A stretch of 64,000 nucleotides of DNA from Virgibacillus sp. MSP4-1 (GTDB taxonomy: Bacteria; Bacillota; Bacilli; Bacillales; Alkalibacillaceae), in assembly GCF_010092505.1 (NCBI RefSeq), contig NZ_CP048021.1:2604001-2668000 (forward strand), in the 5' to 3' direction. Below are positions 35,725 to 44,539 of the stretch, piece by piece. Position numbers and translations under genes: made by a program. Each line of letters begins with the position of its first letter. The stretch's first letter is position 1. Under the pieces are notes generated by a model. The model made no database searches. It was not told where the DNA came from and saw only the letters and a program-made list of their open reading frames with translations.

Positions 35725-36560
35725 GATTTATAAAAACAGACTGAAGGCCAATTTTTCCGAATTTCATCGGTGGAATGGCCTTCATTTTTGTGTGAAGGAC
35801 TCGGGGGCGACCTGGAGGCGACTTGAGGGCGACTTGAGGACAGCTCTGAGGGACAATTTCATCAATTTTTTTCCGTGAAATGGCCTTCATTTTTGGTATG
35901 AAGGACACTTCCTCCTTAAATTTTATTAAATTTGGCCTTCATCTCTGCTATGACGGACATTCCCACTTTAATACTCCCGCTTTTTTGGCCGTCATCCCTC
36001 TTATGACGGCCATTTCCAATCTCCCACAGGTCCGTTTTGGCCTTCATCGGGATCATTCGGGTTTTATTTGAGTTTATTAACTACAGAAGCAGCTCTGAAG
36101 GACAGTTTCACCAATTTTCACCCGTGGAATGGCCTTCATTTTTGGTATGAAGGACAATTCCCCCTTAAATTTTATTAAATTTGGCCTTCATCTCTGCTAT
36201 GACGGACATTCCCACTTTAATACTCCCGCTTTTTGGCCGTCATCCCTCTTATGACGGCCATTTCCAATCTCCCACAGGTCCGTTTTGGCCTTCATCGGGA
36301 TCATTCGGGTTTTATTTGAGTTTATTAACTACAGAAGCAGCTCTGAAGGACAGTTTCACCAATTTTCACCCGTGGAATGGCCTTCATTTTTGGTATGAAG
36401 GACAATTCCCCCTTAAATTTTATTAAATTTGGCCTTCATCTCTGCTATGACGGACATTCCCACTTTAATACTCCCGCTTTTTGGCCGTCATCCCTCTTAT
36501 GACGGCCATTTCCAACCCCCCACAGGTCCGTTTTGGCCTTCATCAACCAGTAACCAGTAA
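35725..36560. repeat. 52-bp-period palindromic repeats, locus III, amplified as a 248-bp tandem array
   Basis: Left arms at 35777, 35882, 35934, 35987, 36039, 36131, 36183, 36235, 36287, 36379, 36431, 36483 and 36535. The spacing is 52 or 53 bp inside blocks, with a 92-bp step once per block that hides a unit having only its right arm (36095, 36343). Blocks of 249, 248 and about 168 bp are nearly identical, so the tandem array is about 2.7 copies. No gene is supported inside; open frames crossing it are repeat artefacts. Confidence 0.9.
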
Positions 36561-36635
36561 CCAGCAAGGGCACCCATCACCCGGCACACACCACCAGATC
36601 TCACCCTCACATCACCTGACCCCACCCCAAAAAAA

Positions 36636-36675
36636 CACCCGATACCTCAAATCATCCTTTGAAGTATCGGGTACA
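36636..36675. repeat. GGTACC-type palindrome, copy 7 (short loop)
   Basis: CACCCGATACCTCAAA and TTTGAAGTATCGGGTAC, with the usual central loop shortened. It lies 13 bp after the glycosyltransferase stop. Confidence 0.7.
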
Positions 36676-36688
36676 CAATTAACTTACC

Positions 36689-37855
36689 TTACACCAGCGC
36701 TTCCTCCAGCTGGTGGCTTTTTCGATCATGATTGACGAGGAAGGTCAAAATATCCTCTGCAGCATGTTCGTTAATGAATGCTTTTTGGGCTTGTTTGATT
36801 TGGTTTAATTTTTCGTGGTCATTGGCTAATAGGTCACCAATCACTGGTTTGATATCCTCTGTGTCTTTACAAATGACGCCCAGGTTGGCACGCTCGGCAA
36901 ACGATGGGTTGTCCGCCTCCTGTCCGGGTAAAGCGCCTGTAATCACTAAGGGGGTGTTGGCCGCCACGGCTTCGTGCATCACATTCGGGCTGCCTCTTGT
37001 AAAGGCAATGTCGGCATCCAGCATTAATTCATGGATGGCATGGACGAACCCGTAGATTTGCACTTTATCTCCATATCTGCCTTTCAGGGATTGTTCCAGC
37101 CTGGCCTTTAACTTTTCGTTTCTGCCCGCTACGATTTTTACCTGGCAATCAAAGTTATCCAGCAGGTTCCTGGCAATGGTGTCCATATTACCGACGCCTT
37201 CTCCCCCACTCATAACCAAGCAGGTGAGCGGTGATGCAGCCTTGGTTTTACCTACAACAGACTGCGAATCCGAATGACTGTTTTCTGAACCCTCTGAATC
37301 CGGGAAAAACTTCGATCGCACAGGGAAGCCAAGTACTTTAATTTTTTCTTCATCAACCCCGAACTCCATACATTTTTCCTTTGCTTCATTCGTAGGGCTT
37401 AGAATAAATTCCGCTCTCGGGTCTGCCCATAACGGATAAATATTCACCAGGTCCGCGATCAATGTGTAGAAAGGGGTGTGTATGTTGTGTTTTTCCAGGA
37501 TGTTTATAATCGATCCGTTAAAATTCGGATGAACAGATAAGATGATATCCGGCTTGACCTTCTCTATTAATGCTAAAAAGTTTTTTTCTACCAGGCGCTC
37601 AATTAGTGTATTCACAAAGGATGCCTTCACTGCGGATACGTTCCAAATGAGCTTCCATAAATCTTCTGACGTTCTTGTGATAGGCCCATAGGATTTGCCT
37701 ACGCCTGTCAGCAGCTTTCCTCCCAGCGAGAAGCCATCAACGACTTCAACCGCTACCTCATCATGTCTGTCTATTTTTTCGCAGATTGCTTCTGTAATAC
37801 TCTTATGTCCATGTCCTGTATGGTCAGAAGAGATAATAAGCATTTTTTTCTGCAT
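36689..37855 (-). CDS. GT28-type diacylglycerol glycosyltransferase (MGDG synthase/UgtP-like)
   Basis: 388 residues from ATG 37855. The N-terminal domain begins MLIISSDHTGHGHKSITEAI, the pattern of MurG-fold lipid glycosyltransferases; the C-terminal nucleotide-sugar domain has MSGGEGVGNMDTIA near residue 225 and the acceptor-loop region GSPNVMHEAVAANTPLVITG near 310. UgtP-like enzymes add glucose to diacylglycerol, giving glycolipids that also anchor lipoteichoic acid, and an LTA synthase-like gene lies 2 kb away. Other MurG-like roles cannot be excluded. Confidence 0.85.
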   Translation of the reverse strand: MQKKMLIISSDHTGHGHKSITEAICEKIDRHDEVAVEVVDGFSLGGKLLTGVGKSYGPITRTSEDLWKLIWNVSAVKASFVNTLIERLVEKNFLALIEKVKPDIILSVHPNFNGSIINILEKHNIHTPFYTLIADLVNIYPLWADPRAEFILSPTNEAKEKCMEFGVDEEKIKVLGFPVRSKFFPDSEGSENSHSDSQSVVGKTKAASPLTCLVMSGGEGVGNMDTIARNLLDNFDCQVKIVAGRNEKLKARLEQSLKGRYGDKVQIYGFVHAIHELMLDADIAFTRGSPNVMHEAVAANTPLVITGALPGQEADNPSFAERANLGVICKDTEDIKPVIGDLLANDHEKLNQIKQAQKAFINEHAAEDILTFLVNHDRKSHQLEEALV

Positions 37856-38285
37856 AAGATCCTGCCTTTCTTGAGCACATACGCTCAAATCAATCATTCT
37901 ATTATGAAACATAAACTTGAAAAAGGATATTAACCTTAAAAATTCTCATAATCCGTTAAAAAGTTACATAATATTCCTGTCTTTCTTATAAGCTATCGTT
38001 ATTGTAGTACGATACTCACATCGTTACAAGGCTTAATAGATTCTCTGTTTATCCATGCTCCTGCTTCCATATCCCCAAAGCCATGAGCCTCATACGTTTT
38101 CTGCCCCTTTTCCCATCCATAAGTTTCCTGAGTTTTACACTATTTTAACATGATTAGTAAAATAATGGATGTGACAAACGTCTTTCATCATTGTTTAAAT
38201 GAATATAGGATTAAAGTCATCCTGTGCTAAAATAATAGAGTTGATTACTTGATTAAGTAAAACTTCCATCAATGTGGAGGTTTTA
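37856..38285. other. Divergent promoter region (glycosyltransferase / MFS)
   Basis: No gene. The MFS ribosome binding site sits in AACTTCCATCAATGTGGAGG, which resembles the outer part of the structured element found at 9099, 52927 and 55831. Confidence 0.45.
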
Positions 38286-39716
38286 ATGCGTCTTAAACAA
38301 AGGAGCTTCCACGTGAAACAATCGAACTTCCATATGTACTATACCATATTTGTCTTTATTGCACTTGCCGCATTTGAACATATTATTATTGGGCTGTTCC
38401 CGCCGCTGTTCCCTTATATTTCCGAGGATTTGTCGCTGGGTGAAGGCAGTCTGGGCTTTATATCCGGCATGAATATCCTGGTCACTGCGATTTCTTCCAT
38501 CTACTGGGGCTATTTATCCGGAAAATATAATCGGAAACGACTGATTATGATCGGGACGCTCCTCTGGGTAGGGTCGATTTTTTTAACTGCGACCAGCCAT
38601 AGTTTTGCTGAGTTATTATTCTATCAGATTTTAACCGGAATTGGCCTGGGTTGTATGGCATCTATCGGGTTCAGTGTGCTCACCGATTACATTCCTTATC
38701 GTAAGCGGGGGCTGCTGTTAAGTTTATGGGGAATGGCTCAGGGACTTGGAGGAATTGCAGGTTCCATGATAGCGTCTTTAACAGCTACCAGTACAAGCTG
38801 GCGGTGGCCCTTTGAAATCGTTGGGCTGATTGGCCTGGTTCTAATCTTTTTATACGTTTTCATTACAGAGCCAGACCGCGGGGCAGCCGATCCGGAATTG
38901 AAAAATATGGGCACCGGCAATCAGACCTATGATTACGTCATTGAACTAAAGCACCTAAAAGCAATTCTGTTAAAAGGCAGTAATGTTTATTTGTACATCC
39001 AGGCGCTGTTTATGAACATAGCGACAGGGAGCCTGATCTGGATTCCTACACTGTATACGTATAAAATGATTCAGCAGGGCTATGCGATGGATACAGCCGT
39101 CATTGCTTCCGGATTTTTATATGCGATTTTTCAGGTGGGGGGCATGGCATCTGTATACCTTGGTCATCTTGGGGATCGGGTCCAGCGAAAGAGCTTTAAG
39201 GGCAGGGCTCATTTAACGGCCTTTTTTGTCATCTTTACGCTGCCGCTCTATGTAAGCTTTTTCGCCATCCCTATGAAGGGTCTGTCCCTGCCTGATGGGG
39301 GCAGCTCCATCGCTATTTTGTTCAGTCTTATTCAGCAAATCTTTTTCAATCCATGGGTGGCCTTGCTGTTTGTATTATCCTTTATCGCCTCTGCTTTTCA
39401 GTCGGCAAACACACCAAATTGGCTGGCGCTTATTACGGATGTGAATCTGCCGGAACACAGAGGAACCGCCTTCAGTGTGGCGAACCTTTTTAACAGTATT
39501 GGACGAACCCTTGGGAATGTAGGGGTAGGGATGATTCTGGGCATGGTTGGCACCCATTTCGACCATCCTTACAACTACATTATGACTCTATCGATCTTGC
39601 AGCTGTTTCTCATTCCGTCCGCCATTTGTTATTGGAAAATGGCGAAGAACAACGTTACGGATATCAGGCATGTGAAAAGTACGTTAACTTCACGCGGGAA
39701 TAAGGAAACATCTTAA
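38286..39716 (+). CDS. MFS transporter
   Basis: 476 residues, twelve predicted membrane segments. The start is ATG 38286, five bases after GGAGG. The inter-helix motif between segments 2 and 3 is WGYLSGKYNRKRLIMIGTLL, a form of the MFS A-motif; a long cytoplasmic loop lies between segments 6 and 7. Similar proteins export drugs or import small organic acids; the substrate is not clear. It points the same way as the LTA synthase gene 93 bp downstream, without an obvious terminator between. Confidence 0.88.
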   Translation: MRLKQRSFHVKQSNFHMYYTIFVFIALAAFEHIIIGLFPPLFPYISEDLSLGEGSLGFISGMNILVTAISSIYWGYLSGKYNRKRLIMIGTLLWVGSIFLTATSHSFAELLFYQILTGIGLGCMASIGFSVLTDYIPYRKRGLLLSLWGMAQGLGGIAGSMIASLTATSTSWRWPFEIVGLIGLVLIFLYVFITEPDRGAADPELKNMGTGNQTYDYVIELKHLKAILLKGSNVYLYIQALFMNIATGSLIWIPTLYTYKMIQQGYAMDTAVIASGFLYAIFQVGGMASVYLGHLGDRVQRKSFKGRAHLTAFFVIFTLPLYVSFFAIPMKGLSLPDGGSSIAILFSLIQQIFFNPWVALLFVLSFIASAFQSANTPNWLALITDVNLPEHRGTAFSVANLFNSIGRTLGNVGVGMILGMVGTHFDHPYNYIMTLSILQLFLIPSAICYWKMAKNNVTDIRHVKSTLTSRGNKETS

Positions 39717-39809
39717 AATAGTAAAAAATTGAAACTATATGTCTATGAAAATCGTCATTAATGGGTGACACTTTTTAATCAGATAGCTTAGACTGCGGAG
39801 GAACATTGC

Positions 39810-41672
39810 ATGAAAACAAAACAAATCCACTTACCCTTATATATGATAGCCAGTATTCTTTTCGGATTAAAAACATTCCTTGTCTATTTGTTCGTATTTG
39901 ATATGTCGATTGATAATCCGATGCAGGCCATCCTGTTTTTCCTTAATCCATTCATTTCTGCGTTTGCATTTTTTGGATTAAGCATCTGGCTTAAAGGCAA
40001 ATATCAGAAACTTTTCATCTGTATCGGAGCGTTCATAGGAACTGTTATTGTCTGGGCAAATACAATGTTCTACCGGGACTTTACGGATTTTATTACCATT
40101 CCCGTGATGTTTCAGGCCAATAATGCAGGGGATGTCACGAATAGTATTTCCACCCTGTTCCACTGGACGGATCCTTTATTATTTATCGATGTGATTGCAC
40201 TCGTCTTCCTCAGCTTTAAACAGGGGACAACCAGCTATATTCGCAGGAAGAAGCTATCGATTTTAAGCTTATCGGCCGTTATGGTCCTTGCCAATTTGCT
40301 GCTTGCGGAAGTGGCACGACCGCAGTTATATACCAATGTTTATGATCGGGAGGATATTGTGAAGAACATTGGTCTCTTTAACTATCACCTGTATGATATC
40401 GGTTTACAATCCCTGACAACTTCCCAGAAGGTTTTTGCCGATGGATCGAAGCTGAATGAAATCAAAGATTATGTACAGGAAAACGTGAAAAGCAAAGAAA
40501 AGTCCGATTTATTCGGGATTGCCGAAAATCGTAACCTTATTTTTGTTTCATTGGAATCGGTGCAAAGCTTTGTGATTGGCAACAAGGTTAATGGCGAAGA
40601 GATCACACCCTTCTTGAATGATTTAACGAAAAACAGCTATTACTTTGAGAACTTTTACCATCAGGTAGCCCAGGGGAAAACGTCGGATTCGGAATTCCTG
40701 GTGGGAAACTCGTTATATCCTTTACCAGGCGGAGCTGTATTCTTTGTCCGTGGACAGAATGAATACCATGCGATGCCGGAGAGGCTGGCGGAACAGGGGT
40801 ATACTTCTGCCGTGTTTCATGCCAACGATAAAAGCTTTTGGAATCGGAATATTATGTACGATTCGATGGGATATCAGAAGTTCTTTGATGAGACCGCTTA
40901 TGAAATCACCGAGGAAAATTCCGTTGGCTGGGGATTAAAGGACAAATCATTCTTTACACAATCCATGAAATACTTAGAGGACCTGCCTCAGCCGTTTTAT
41001 TCGAAGTTTATTACACTGACCAACCATCATCCGTATGAATTAGGCGAAGAGGATACATCCATTGAAGCGTTTGATTCTGAATCAGAAACGGTTAATCAAT
41101 ATTTCCAGACGGTTCGCTATACGGATGAAGCGATACAGCAATTCTTTAAACAGTTAAAACAATCCGGGCTCTACGAAAATTCAGTTATTGTCTTAATGGG
41201 TGATCACTATGGTATCAGCGAGTATGAATATGATGCACTCGGCCAATATCTTGGAAAAGACATAGATGCCTATGACGACATCCAATTACAGCGCGTTCCC
41301 TTCTTTATTCACATCCCGGGTGAAGAAGGAAAGGTAATGTCCAAAATTTCCGGCCAAATCGATGTCAAACCCACTCTTTTACATTTACTTGGCGTCGACA
41401 CAACCCATGACATCGGCTTCGGCACCGATCTATTCACAAAGCAGAGAAAAGACTTTATCGCCTTCAGAGATGGAAGCTTTGTCAGTGATAAGTATGTTTA
41501 TTCGGAAGAAACCTGCTATGAACGAGGCACCGGGCGTATCCTGGCAGAAGACACAAACAGCAGCAACCCTTCTGTATGCAAACCTGTAAAAGATCAAGTT
41601 CAACAAGAGCTCGATTACTCTGATGACATTGTTTATGGAGATTTATTTCGATTTTACCATTTGAATGACTAA
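39810..41672 (+). CDS. Lipoteichoic acid synthase family protein (LtaS-type sulfatase fold)
   Basis: 620 residues: five membrane segments (about 8-28, 37-58, 70-90, 118-138, 152-172) and an extracellular sulfatase-fold domain from about residue 230. The catalytic threonine is visible in HQVAQGKTSDSEFLVGNSLY near residue 290, as are metal sites in VLMGDHYG near 465 and the start FVSLESVQSF near 245. LtaS enzymes polymerise glycerol-phosphate from phosphatidylglycerol. Bacillus has several paralogues (LtaS, YfnI, YqgS, YvgJ) and I cannot tell which this is. GGAGG precedes the ATG. Confidence 0.92.
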   Translation: MKTKQIHLPLYMIASILFGLKTFLVYLFVFDMSIDNPMQAILFFLNPFISAFAFFGLSIWLKGKYQKLFICIGAFIGTVIVWANTMFYRDFTDFITIPVMFQANNAGDVTNSISTLFHWTDPLLFIDVIALVFLSFKQGTTSYIRRKKLSILSLSAVMVLANLLLAEVARPQLYTNVYDREDIVKNIGLFNYHLYDIGLQSLTTSQKVFADGSKLNEIKDYVQENVKSKEKSDLFGIAENRNLIFVSLESVQSFVIGNKVNGEEITPFLNDLTKNSYYFENFYHQVAQGKTSDSEFLVGNSLYPLPGGAVFFVRGQNEYHAMPERLAEQGYTSAVFHANDKSFWNRNIMYDSMGYQKFFDETAYEITEENSVGWGLKDKSFFTQSMKYLEDLPQPFYSKFITLTNHHPYELGEEDTSIEAFDSESETVNQYFQTVRYTDEAIQQFFKQLKQSGLYENSVIVLMGDHYGISEYEYDALGQYLGKDIDAYDDIQLQRVPFFIHIPGEEGKVMSKISGQIDVKPTLLHLLGVDTTHDIGFGTDLFTKQRKDFIAFRDGSFVSDKYVYSEETCYERGTGRILAEDTNSSNPSVCKPVKDQVQQELDYSDDIVYGDLFRFYHLND

Positions 41673-41754
41673 GTTGAATGATTTCCCTGGGATGGTAATA
41701 AACTACTATAATGGAATAGAAGGAAATATTTAAAACATCCAGGAGGTCCTATCA

Positions 41755-42504
41755 ATGAGCAAAACAGCAATCATTACAGGTGCAGGCAGTGGCTTAGGAC
41801 AGGCTACCGCACTTCGACTAGCAGAAGAGGGAGTAAATATCGCAGTTGTTGATGTGAATGAAGAAGGCGGAAATGAAACCGTCGAGATGGTGAAAAAGGC
41901 CGGAGCAGATGCGCTGTTTATAAAGGCAGATGTCTCCAAGCCGGAAGAAGTAAAAAATTATGTGGATCAGACCGTTGAGAAGTTTGGTACAATTGATTAT
42001 TTCTTCAATAATGCAGGAATTTCCGGAAGCGGCCAGTTCTACCTGGACACAGACATCAGTGAAATTGAAAAAATTGTGGGCATTAACTTATTAGGCGCCC
42101 TTTACGGTGTTCGCTACGTTGCCGAGGTGATGGTGAAAAATGGCGGCGGTGCGATTGTCAATACATCTTCAAGTGCTGGGGTAACCGGACAGGATTCCGT
42201 TGTGACCTATTCCGCTACCAAACACGGCATTGTCGGCTTAACCAAGAGCATGGTGGCTGAATATGCAAAGGATGGCCTGCGCGTCAACGCCATCGCACCA
42301 GGCCCAACCGAAACCCCAATGGTCAAAGAGTTCTATGAAGCCAACCCTGAAATGAAGGAAAATGCAACCGGCGGCATCCCGCAGAAACGTCTGGGAACAC
42401 CTGAGGAAGTGGCCGAACTCGTGACCTTCCTATTAACATCCAAAGCACAGTACGTGAACGGTGAAGTGATTCGGATTGATGGCGGGTTTACGAATACGAA
42501 ATAA
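41755..42504 (+). CDS. SDR family oxidoreductase
   Basis: 249-residue short-chain dehydrogenase: TGAGSGLGQATALRLA, NNAGISGSG, the catalytic YSATKHGIVGL and the end YVNGEVIRIDGGFTNTK. AGGAGG lies eight bases before the ATG. It resembles glucose/alcohol dehydrogenase-like members of unknown substrate and is transcribed alone, with its own terminator. Confidence 0.9.
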   Translation: MSKTAIITGAGSGLGQATALRLAEEGVNIAVVDVNEEGGNETVEMVKKAGADALFIKADVSKPEEVKNYVDQTVEKFGTIDYFFNNAGISGSGQFYLDTDISEIEKIVGINLLGALYGVRYVAEVMVKNGGGAIVNTSSSAGVTGQDSVVTYSATKHGIVGLTKSMVAEYAKDGLRVNAIAPGPTETPMVKEFYEANPEMKENATGGIPQKRLGTPEEVAELVTFLLTSKAQYVNGEVIRIDGGFTNTK

Positions 42505-42523
42505 AATAGCAACTACACTGATC

Positions 42524-42555
42524 AAAAAGAACCGGGGGTGTCCCGGTTCTTTTTT
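42524..42555 (+). terminator. Terminator of the SDR gene
   Basis: AAAAAGAACCGGG and CCCGGTTCTTTTTT form a perfect stem with a GGGTGT-like loop. Confidence 0.9.
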
Positions 42556-42572
42556 CTGGATTCTTAGATCGA

Positions 42573-42640
42573 TCAGAGGGAGCTAAAGGTGAAGGACACT
42601 GAATCTAAAAATCATCTTCCTTATGGCCTTCATCCCCCTA
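42573..42640. repeat. 52-bp-period palindromic repeats, locus IV
   Basis: A right arm GTGAAGGACA at 42589 implies a unit at 42573; the next left arm, GGCCTTCAT, is at 42625, exactly 52 bp further. A GGTACC half copy (AAATACCGGTACC) follows near 42683. Confidence 0.7.
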
Positions 42641-42841
42641 TATAAAAGTTGCCCGCACCCCAAAAAACAACCATCCACCTTAAATACCGGTACCTTCCCC
42701 AACTGGTTATGGTAAAATCGATCTATGCGATACATAGGTCTTAAGCAGGGAAGGAGCATAGACGGATTGCGAGCGGCTAAATCAAATACAAACCACACCA
42801 CGAAACCATCCGAGAATACATAGGAAAAGGGGAAGACAGCA

Positions 42842-43603
42842 ATGATTAAGCAAATGTTTGGAAGTATGGCTATTATATTTTTTATTATTCTGGGAGCTTT
42901 TTTTATTTTTTACGAGGAACCAGAGGAAGACACTGCAGTAGAAGAAGAAAAAGAACCTGAAGAGGTAAAACTGGAGTTAAATTTACTGGAGAGGGTCGAT
43001 AACTTGTGGGGTGAAGGCACGGTAGATGGACATACGGCATTAGTATTCCGAAATGATCATAACTTCCCTGTTCACATCGACGGCATGGCTGCGGATTATT
43101 TCGATACGGATGGATATCCATTTGATTCAGATTCATTCCGGTTCGTTCCCGAGATTGTTCAGCCTGGAGAAAAGGTATACGCTGTGAATAGTCCGATATT
43201 TGGGGACCTGCAGTTTGCTGAAGACTTCGGTGAATCCGTCATAAATGTCGTCCTGTCAGAAAAGAAGGATTACATGGATTATGTAACGTTGGCATCTAAG
43301 AATATTACGTTTAGAAAACAGCTATACGAATCAGGAAATCATGGTTCCATTTACATAAGCGGTGTATTAAAAAACAATGAAGATGAAAATGTTGATGGCG
43401 ACAAAATCAGTATGGTCGGTTTGTATTACGATGATTCAGGCGAACTCATTGGTGGTTTCAATACGCTCTTACATCAAATGTCCACACGATTACATCAAGG
43501 TGAGGAAATGACTTTTAACTATGAACATCTAATGTTGGATAGAGAACTGGTCCATCGTATTCATAGCATTGAGGTTAAAGCTGGGTGTTCAGCTTGTAAT
43601 TAG
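42842..43603 (+). CDS. Membrane-anchored extracellular protein of unknown function
   Basis: 253 residues. Residues 8-24 form one membrane segment, followed by an acidic linker (EEPEEDTAVEEEKEPEEV). Residues 50-250 are a beta-rich outer region with two repeats of an FxLYD-like pattern (HTALVFRNDHNFPVHIDG near 63, GSIYISGVLKNNED near 173). The protein ends with a Cys pair (GCSACN). It may bind a cell-surface partner; nothing more can be said. Confidence 0.7.
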   Translation: MIKQMFGSMAIIFFIILGAFFIFYEEPEEDTAVEEEKEPEEVKLELNLLERVDNLWGEGTVDGHTALVFRNDHNFPVHIDGMAADYFDTDGYPFDSDSFRFVPEIVQPGEKVYAVNSPIFGDLQFAEDFGESVINVVLSEKKDYMDYVTLASKNITFRKQLYESGNHGSIYISGVLKNNEDENVDGDKISMVGLYYDDSGELIGGFNTLLHQMSTRLHQGEEMTFNYEHLMLDRELVHRIHSIEVKAGCSACN

Positions 43604-43718
43604 GATTATCCATGTGGGTGCCAGGTATCAAATGTAACCTAATAACTTAGGAACATATCAAAATCTAAATCAACTCGGGTCCCTAATTAGAATAGCCCGT
43701 TCAAAGAATTACCCATAA

Positions 43719-43783
43719 TGTAAAATGTGTTTGACATTTTGGTTGGTTCTATCTATAATCAAAGGTGTAAAACATGTTTTACA
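43719..43783 (+). promoter_or_regulatory. Consensus promoter with two palindromic operators
   Basis: TTGACA (43731-43736), 17-bp spacer, TATAAT (43754-43759). A perfect 18-bp palindrome TGTAAAACATGTTTTACA at 43766-43783 covers the start point; a 15/18 match, TGTAAAATGTGTTTGACA (43719-43736), overlaps the -35. The XRE protein just downstream is the likely binder. Confidence 0.75.
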
Positions 43784-43807
43784 GTAAGGAGGTTCGAAAT
43801 CTCATTC

Positions 43808-44032
43808 ATGCTAAATCGTATCAGGGAATTACGTAAAACCAAAAAAATGTCACAGCAACTTCTTGCCGATTATTGTGATGTATCCAGACAAACGATAAAT
43901 GCCATTGAAAACAATAAATATGACCCAAGTCTAGATCTTGCCTTTAAAATTGCGGCCATTCTAAATACAACTGTTGATGAACTGTTTCAATTTCAGTTGA
44001 CGGAAACCAAACGAAAGGAGGAATCGGAGTGA
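43808..44032 (+). CDS. XRE family regulator (YozG-type)
   Basis: 74 residues: MLNRIRELRKTKKMSQQLLA, DVSRQTINAIENNKYDPSLD and AFKIAAILNTTVDELFQFQ, the small Cro-type regulator usually paired with a membrane protein. AAGGAGG lies 15 bases upstream of the ATG, an unusually long spacing, but no better start exists. It overlaps the next gene by 4 bp and has a strong promoter with palindromes, so autoregulation is likely. Confidence 0.88.
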   Translation: MLNRIRELRKTKKMSQQLLADYCDVSRQTINAIENNKYDPSLDLAFKIAAILNTTVDELFQFQLTETKRKEESE

Positions 44033-44427
44033 ATAACAATAAACTGAAGGTACTGGTCGGCACGGTTTTAAGTCTCATCATCATGGTTTTACTGGGCTTG
44101 TATATTGTAGATTTTATAAATGATCCTGATGGTCAGACAGCGGATATTCTCATATGGATGATTGTCATTGTAACCTTCTTTCACTCTGCAACGTGGGGCA
44201 GTGATAAAAAAGCTGAAAAGGATGAAATGGGGCAGCGAATTAAAAATGAGAGTGGAAAGATCAGTTATTACATTTTAACCGTGTTCCTGTTTGTGCTCTG
44301 GTTTGTCTATAACCAAATGACTGAATCCACTTTAGGCAGCATCTTTTTACTTTCCGCATTTTGTATAGGAGTCATCCTGTTTCCGCTTGTCCAATTCGTA
44401 ATCGCAAAAAAGTATATGAAAGATTAA
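44029..44427 (+). CDS. Four-helix membrane protein paired with XRE regulator
   Basis: 132 residues starting at GTG inside the XRE stop (GTGA). Hydrophobic segments near residues 9-28, 38-58, 77-96 and 102-124, with a charged loop (SDKKAEKDEMGQRIKNESGK) between the second and third. Pairs of a YozG-type regulator and a DUF2178-like membrane protein are common in Firmicutes; the function is unknown. Confidence 0.8.
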   Translation: MNNNKLKVLVGTVLSLIIMVLLGLYIVDFINDPDGQTADILIWMIVIVTFFHSATWGSDKKAEKDEMGQRIKNESGKISYYILTVFLFVLWFVYNQMTESTLGSIFLLSAFCIGVILFPLVQFVIAKKYMKD

Positions 44428-44442
44428 CTTATTGTTAAAAAA

Positions 44443-44491
44443 GTACCCGGTACCCAAAAAAGACATTTGTCCAATTTGACGTACCGGGTAC
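44443..44491. repeat. GGTACC-type palindrome, copy 8
   Basis: GTACCCGGTACCC and GACGTACCGGGTAC enclose AAAAAAGACATTTGTCCAA. It lies between convergent genes and is flanked by an A-tract. Confidence 0.8.
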
Positions 44492-44539
44492 CTGAAAAGG
44501 AATTTTATTTTATTACAGACGCTACTGAAAGAAAAGTTA

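Noticed and set aside
35777..36547. CRISPR array
   Set aside because: Regular palindromic repeats with similar spacers suggest it, but the repeats are short and variable, the spacers recur because of 248-bp tandem duplication, the same repeats occur alone at other loci, and no cas gene is present.
35880..36735. Open frames of 60-80 residues in the repeat array
   Set aside because: Identical frames recur with each 248-bp block and have no ribosome binding site.
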